Origin: a virus
IMG/VR virus record: IMGVR_UViG_3300050821_008022
Span: 1 to 30,267 of that record
Direction: 5' to 3' (one strand)
Length of the DNA: 30,267 bases
How positions within the stretch are numbered: position 1 is the stretch's first letter; each line of letters begins with the position of its first letter. Positions 27,251 through 30,267 of the stretch are shown here, in pieces. Under the pieces are notes generated by a model. That model had not been told where the DNA came from and did not search any database. It saw nothing but the letters and a program-made list of their open reading frames with translations. The translations under genes were made by a program, and so were the position numbers.

Positions 27251-28598
27251 AAAAGGTGGAATCGGACCGCAACCTGGGCCTCAAGAAGATTTTCTCTTAA
27301 CCAAAGCCGATATAGTCATCTATGGCGGTGCAGCAGGTGGAGGCAAGACCTTCGCTCTGCTTTTAGAGTGCTTGCGCTGGTATAAAAATCCAAATTTCTC
27401 TGCTGTCATCTTTCGCAGGACTTCAACTCAAGTCAGGAATGCGGGCGGTCTATGGGACACGTCCATGACTATCTATCCCTCTCTAAAGGCTACGCCTAGG
27501 GAATCTAGGCTCGAATGGCAGTTTCCTTCGGGCGCGAAAGTCTGTTTTGCCAATATGGAATATGACAAAGACCGATTCAACTGGCAAGGCTCACAGATCC
27601 CCTTGATTGGTTTTGATGAGCTGACTCACTTTACCTGGTCGCAATTCATGTATATGTTTTCACGCAATAGGAGCGTTTCTGGAATCCCTAGCTATATCCG
27701 TGCTACCACCAACCCTGATCCTGATTCCTGGGTGCGTCATATGATTTCTTGGTGGATCGATAATGACACGGGCTATTGCATTCCAGAAAGATCAGGTAAG
27801 GTTAGATGGTTTGTTGTCGAAAATGACAAGATCGTATGGGGTGCAACTAAAGCCGAATTGTTAGAAAAAGACGAAACTCGCCTGCCCAAAAGTTTTACAT
27901 TCATCGCATCCACTGTTTATGACAATAAAATACTGCTTGATCGCGACCCTGGCTATCTTGCTTCACTTAAGGCGTTAAGTCGCTTTGAACGTGAGCAACT
28001 TCTGATGGGAAATTGGAATGTAAGGCCAACATCAGGAATGTTCTTTCAAAGAATTTATTTCCAAGTTATTGATGTGTTGCCAAGGAACCTTCAATTTGTT
28101 AGGTATTGGGATAGAGCAGCAACTAAAAAAACAGAGATTAATGATCCGGATTTTACTGTTGGAATAAAAATGGCAAAAGATGTGAACGGAATTTTTTACA
28201 TTTGCGATTGCGTTAGAATGCAAGATTCCCCGTTGCAAGTTCAAAATGCCATTAGAAATACCGCTTCGCAGGATGGAATGCAAACCAGGATTGGAATCGA
28301 ACAAGACCCTGGTCAGGCTGGAGTCAGTGAAGTGGATTTATTGATTAGGATGCTCTCAGGATATACCGTAAAGGCATATAAAGCAACTAAAGATAAAGTG
28401 ACTAGAGCGTCGCCTGTCAGTGCTCAGGCGGAAGCTGGAAACATTAAAGTATTGCGCAGCCATTGGAACGAAGATTTCTTCAGGGAACTGGAAAACTTTC
28501 CTGAAGGCGTTCATGACGATATTGTGGACGCATTGAGCGGAGCGTTTTTAATGCACACTGAAGATAATTACAATCTTCAGGCACTGTCAAAAATGTGA
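27240..28598 (+). CDS. Terminase large subunit
   Basis: A 452-residue packaging ATPase/nuclease. Walker A is GGAAGGGKT (29-37), Walker B IPLIGFDE (120-127), and a coupling region with RATTNPD lies near 154-160. The nuclease domain has RYWDRA (Asp291), IGIEQD (Glu354) and HDDIVDALSGAF (Asp426, 427 and 430). It hydrolyses ATP to push DNA into the prohead and cuts concatemers. Start is GTG at 27240, overlapping the small subunit and supported by GAGGTGCGAGG upstream. Modified genomic DNA made by the upstream genes would be its substrate. Confidence 0.9.
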   Translation: MKREKGGIGPQPGPQEDFLLTKADIVIYGGAAGGGKTFALLLECLRWYKNPNFSAVIFRRTSTQVRNAGGLWDTSMTIYPSLKATPRESRLEWQFPSGAKVCFANMEYDKDRFNWQGSQIPLIGFDELTHFTWSQFMYMFSRNRSVSGIPSYIRATTNPDPDSWVRHMISWWIDNDTGYCIPERSGKVRWFVVENDKIVWGATKAELLEKDETRLPKSFTFIASTVYDNKILLDRDPGYLASLKALSRFEREQLLMGNWNVRPTSGMFFQRIYFQVIDVLPRNLQFVRYWDRAATKKTEINDPDFTVGIKMAKDVNGIFYICDCVRMQDSPLQVQNAIRNTASQDGMQTRIGIEQDPGQAGVSEVDLLIRMLSGYTVKAYKATKDKVTRASPVSAQAEAGNIKVLRSHWNEDFFRELENFPEGVHDDIVDALSGAFLMHTEDNYNLQALSKM

Positions 28599-28604
28599 GG
28601 TGAT

Positions 28605-30116
28605 ATGCAAGACAAGTCAATAGTGAAAGCTGATGCGATTGATTACGCTCCAGTAACTTACGTCCAAGAGCAGAAACATTTACTGTCCCGTGTCAAGCAA
28701 ATAAACAATGACAATTTCGTCCGATCTGACGGTTGGATGAATGTGTTGACTGGACTTGGGATATGCGGTCGTGACAAGAAGCAGAACGGCACTTTCCGCA
28801 TAACAAACATTTTCAACCGATCTGAGCTTGATCAGATGTATCGCTCAGATGGTGTTTTGAGGCTCATTATAGATCTGTTCGCACAAGAGATGGTAAGGCA
28901 GGGATGGGAACTTGAGGGTGACGCTGAAGGTAAGATTCAGGGAAAGCTGGAAGAGCTGAAAATTACCGAAGCAATGACGAATTTGATTAAATGGGCAAGG
29001 TTATTTGGTGGCTCGATATGCATCATGGGAATCGCAGATGGATTGCCTTTAGACCAGCCTGTAGATGAAAGGGGGATTAGAGATGTTCAGTGGCTACGAG
29101 TTTTTGACCGCTATCAGGCTTACTCAAGAGACGGGACTTTTGAATCCGATCTCAACTCCCCAAACTACGGATTCCCAAACGTTTATACAGTCAACGATAA
29201 CCGCACAGGAGCTGTTTTCTTCGTGCATTATAGTCGGGTGCTTAGGATGGACTGGAATATACTCCCTCCAAGATGGCAAAACTTCAATCAGGGGTGGGGT
29301 GACCCTTTAGTCCAGACAATTTATGAGGAGCTTAGAAACTACTCAACAGCGTTCAGCCATACGGCGACGATCATGGAAGATTTTGTAAATGGGATCTTAA
29401 CTGTGCCAAACCTGACAGCGATCATGGCATCTCAATGTGGAGATCAGGATGTGCTCAGGAGGCTAAACATATTAAACATGTCCAAATCCACAACCAATAC
29501 AATGATTTTGGATGGCAATGAAACGTATACGAAACTTACGACGAATGTCTCTGGGGTGGCCGATCTTATTGATCGTTTCATGCTGGCTCTTTCAGCAGTC
29601 ACTCGAATCCCTGTCACTCTGCTATTCGGACGCAGTCCAGCAGGCCTTAACGCTACTGGAGAAAACGATGTACGTCACTTCTATGATGCAATTAAGCAAG
29701 AACAAGAAACCAAGCTTAGGGGAGTTCTTGAGAAGCTTATTCGATATATAATGATCTCAAAAGACGGCCCGTTTGAAGGCGTAGAGCCTGAAGACTGGTC
29801 TCTTCAATTCGTTCCTCTCTGGCAAAACACTGAAGAGCAAGACGCGATTACAAGAAGACAGGTTGCCGAAATGGATGCGATCTATATTGACCGTGGCGTG
29901 ATCACTCCTGAAGAAGTGGCGATCTCAAGATTCGGCGGCAACAAGTGGTCGATGAATACCGAGATTGACATGCAGCAAAGAGAGAGAATGTCTGATCACC
30001 CTTGGGAACTAGAAGAGCTGGAAGCGGAAAAAGAAAAGATCGCAGGCCCGTCTGTCACGGAAGGCCCGGACTATATGGGTACTGGATTGCCCCGCTCGCC
30101 TGCCTCCTCATTCTAA
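28605..30116 (+). CDS. Portal protein, DUF1073 family
   Basis: A 503-residue protein in the usual place after the large terminase. Segments typical of DUF1073 portals: RSELDQMYRSDGVLRLIIDL, FAQEMVRQGWELEG, KWARLFGGSICIMGI, then IPVTLLFGRSPAGLNATGEN, DVRHFYDAIKQEQETKLR and LEKLIRYIM. A ring of portals forms the DNA entry vertex of the head. Some database entries label this family as an anti-CBASS Acb1 family protein because some portals carry that extra domain; I see no clear pair of Acb1 HxT/S motifs here. RBS GTGAGGTGAT. Confidence 0.85.
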   Translation: MQDKSIVKADAIDYAPVTYVQEQKHLLSRVKQINNDNFVRSDGWMNVLTGLGICGRDKKQNGTFRITNIFNRSELDQMYRSDGVLRLIIDLFAQEMVRQGWELEGDAEGKIQGKLEELKITEAMTNLIKWARLFGGSICIMGIADGLPLDQPVDERGIRDVQWLRVFDRYQAYSRDGTFESDLNSPNYGFPNVYTVNDNRTGAVFFVHYSRVLRMDWNILPPRWQNFNQGWGDPLVQTIYEELRNYSTAFSHTATIMEDFVNGILTVPNLTAIMASQCGDQDVLRRLNILNMSKSTTNTMILDGNETYTKLTTNVSGVADLIDRFMLALSAVTRIPVTLLFGRSPAGLNATGENDVRHFYDAIKQEQETKLRGVLEKLIRYIMISKDGPFEGVEPEDWSLQFVPLWQNTEEQDAITRRQVAEMDAIYIDRGVITPEEVAISRFGGNKWSMNTEIDMQQRERMSDHPWELEELEAEKEKIAGPSVTEGPDYMGTGLPRSPASSF

Positions 30117-30139
30117 AATTAAAATTATGGATTCAAGTC

Positions 30140-30267
30140 ATGATGAAAGTAGGAAGAGACATAGTTCAAATGGGTGAAAAGGTAAGAAAATTTTTGTATT
30201 CAGATGTGAAGTATGACGCAGATGGATGGGCCGAAGCTAAAAAGTTCATGCCTGCAGATTACGATCT
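30140..30267 (+). CDS. Start of a gene after the portal (partial)
   Basis: An open frame from ATG 30140 runs off the right edge (about 42 residues visible: MMKVGRDIVQMGEKVRKFLY, then SDVKYDADGWAEAKKFMPAD). A competing ATG at 30127 stops after 16 codons. The SD is weak. Position after the portal suggests a head-morphogenesis or small virion-related protein, but the visible part is not diagnostic. Confidence 0.5.
   Translation, partial: MMKVGRDIVQMGEKVRKFLYSDVKYDADGWAEAKKFMPADYD

Noticed and set aside
28605-30116. Anti-CBASS Acb1 activity of the portal-like protein
   Set aside because: The whole length matches a DUF1073 portal. I could not find a convincing pair of Acb1 catalytic HxT/S motifs, so only the portal role is called.
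1-30267. tRNA genes, an integrase, att sites or insertion sequences
   Set aside because: I scanned for cloverleaf-like sequences, tyrosine or serine recombinase motifs and transposase genes and saw none that hold up, so no claim of lysogeny or mobile insertion is made.

Overview
The window is part of a tailed bacteriophage genome (or a prophage or metagenomic phage contig). It carries baseplate, terminase, portal, recombination and fibre genes, packed tightly behind strong AGGAG-type ribosome binding sites, and no host housekeeping genes. The baseplate set (hub, Gp138-type spike, gp25-like wedge, J-like wedge, DUF2612/I-like protein) indicates a contractile-tail, myovirus-like virion. The sequence is moderately AT-rich by eye. 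A small lipoprotein and a Sec-type signal peptide suggest a Gram-negative host, but the host cannot be named from the sequence. No integrase, endolysin or tRNA was recognised.

Layout. (1) 1-6799, rightward: end of a tail gene, baseplate genes, fibre/collar genes, then a cysteine-rich protein, a mini-lipoprotein and a small membrane protein. A bidirectional terminator (6820-6856) follows. (2) 6853-9888, leftward early/recombination block: RecT-like annealing protein, a coiled-coil partner, small proteins and a PD-(D/E)XK exonuclease. (3) 9889-13811: a control region, then a rightward block with a Cro-like regulator, HNH and YG-type DNA-binding proteins, a DUF3310 protein, a long structured leader (11765-12002), a replication-initiator-like winged-helix protein and an SSB-like protein. 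(4) 13876-19663, rightward: a second virion cassette with modular fibre proteins, a 900-residue fibre ending in an S74 chaperone/protease domain but starting with a signal peptide, and basic low-complexity proteins. (5) 19672-22730, leftward: small accessory genes (HNH, Lar-like zinc protein, membrane proteins, DUF932) with a non-coding island at 21541-21709. (6) 22883-30267, rightward: DUF1064 nuclease, small proteins, two tandem ParB-like proteins, a predicted DNA-base glycosyltransferase, a TET/JBP-type 2-oxoglutarate dioxygenase, small and large terminase, portal, and the start of another gene.

The most interesting system is the ParB-ParB-glycosyltransferase-TET/JBP run directly upstream of the terminase. 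It looks like a DNA-hypermodification pathway (oxidise a methylpyrimidine, then glycosylate it) coupled to late or packaging genes. No C5 methyltransferase is visible in this window, so the substrate base is open.

Regulation. A 23-bp element recurs three times (8916-8938, 10022-10044, 22767-22789), identical except for two central bases. Each copy sits inside a good promoter, and one lies just upstream of the Cro-like gene, so it is a strong candidate for that protein's operator. Two further RNA-level candidates stand out. One is a roughly 105-nt small RNA at about 21603-21709 with its own extended -10 promoter next to a 14-bp palindrome. The other is a multi-hairpin leader before the replication gene whose last hairpin buries the Shine-Dalgarno sequence.
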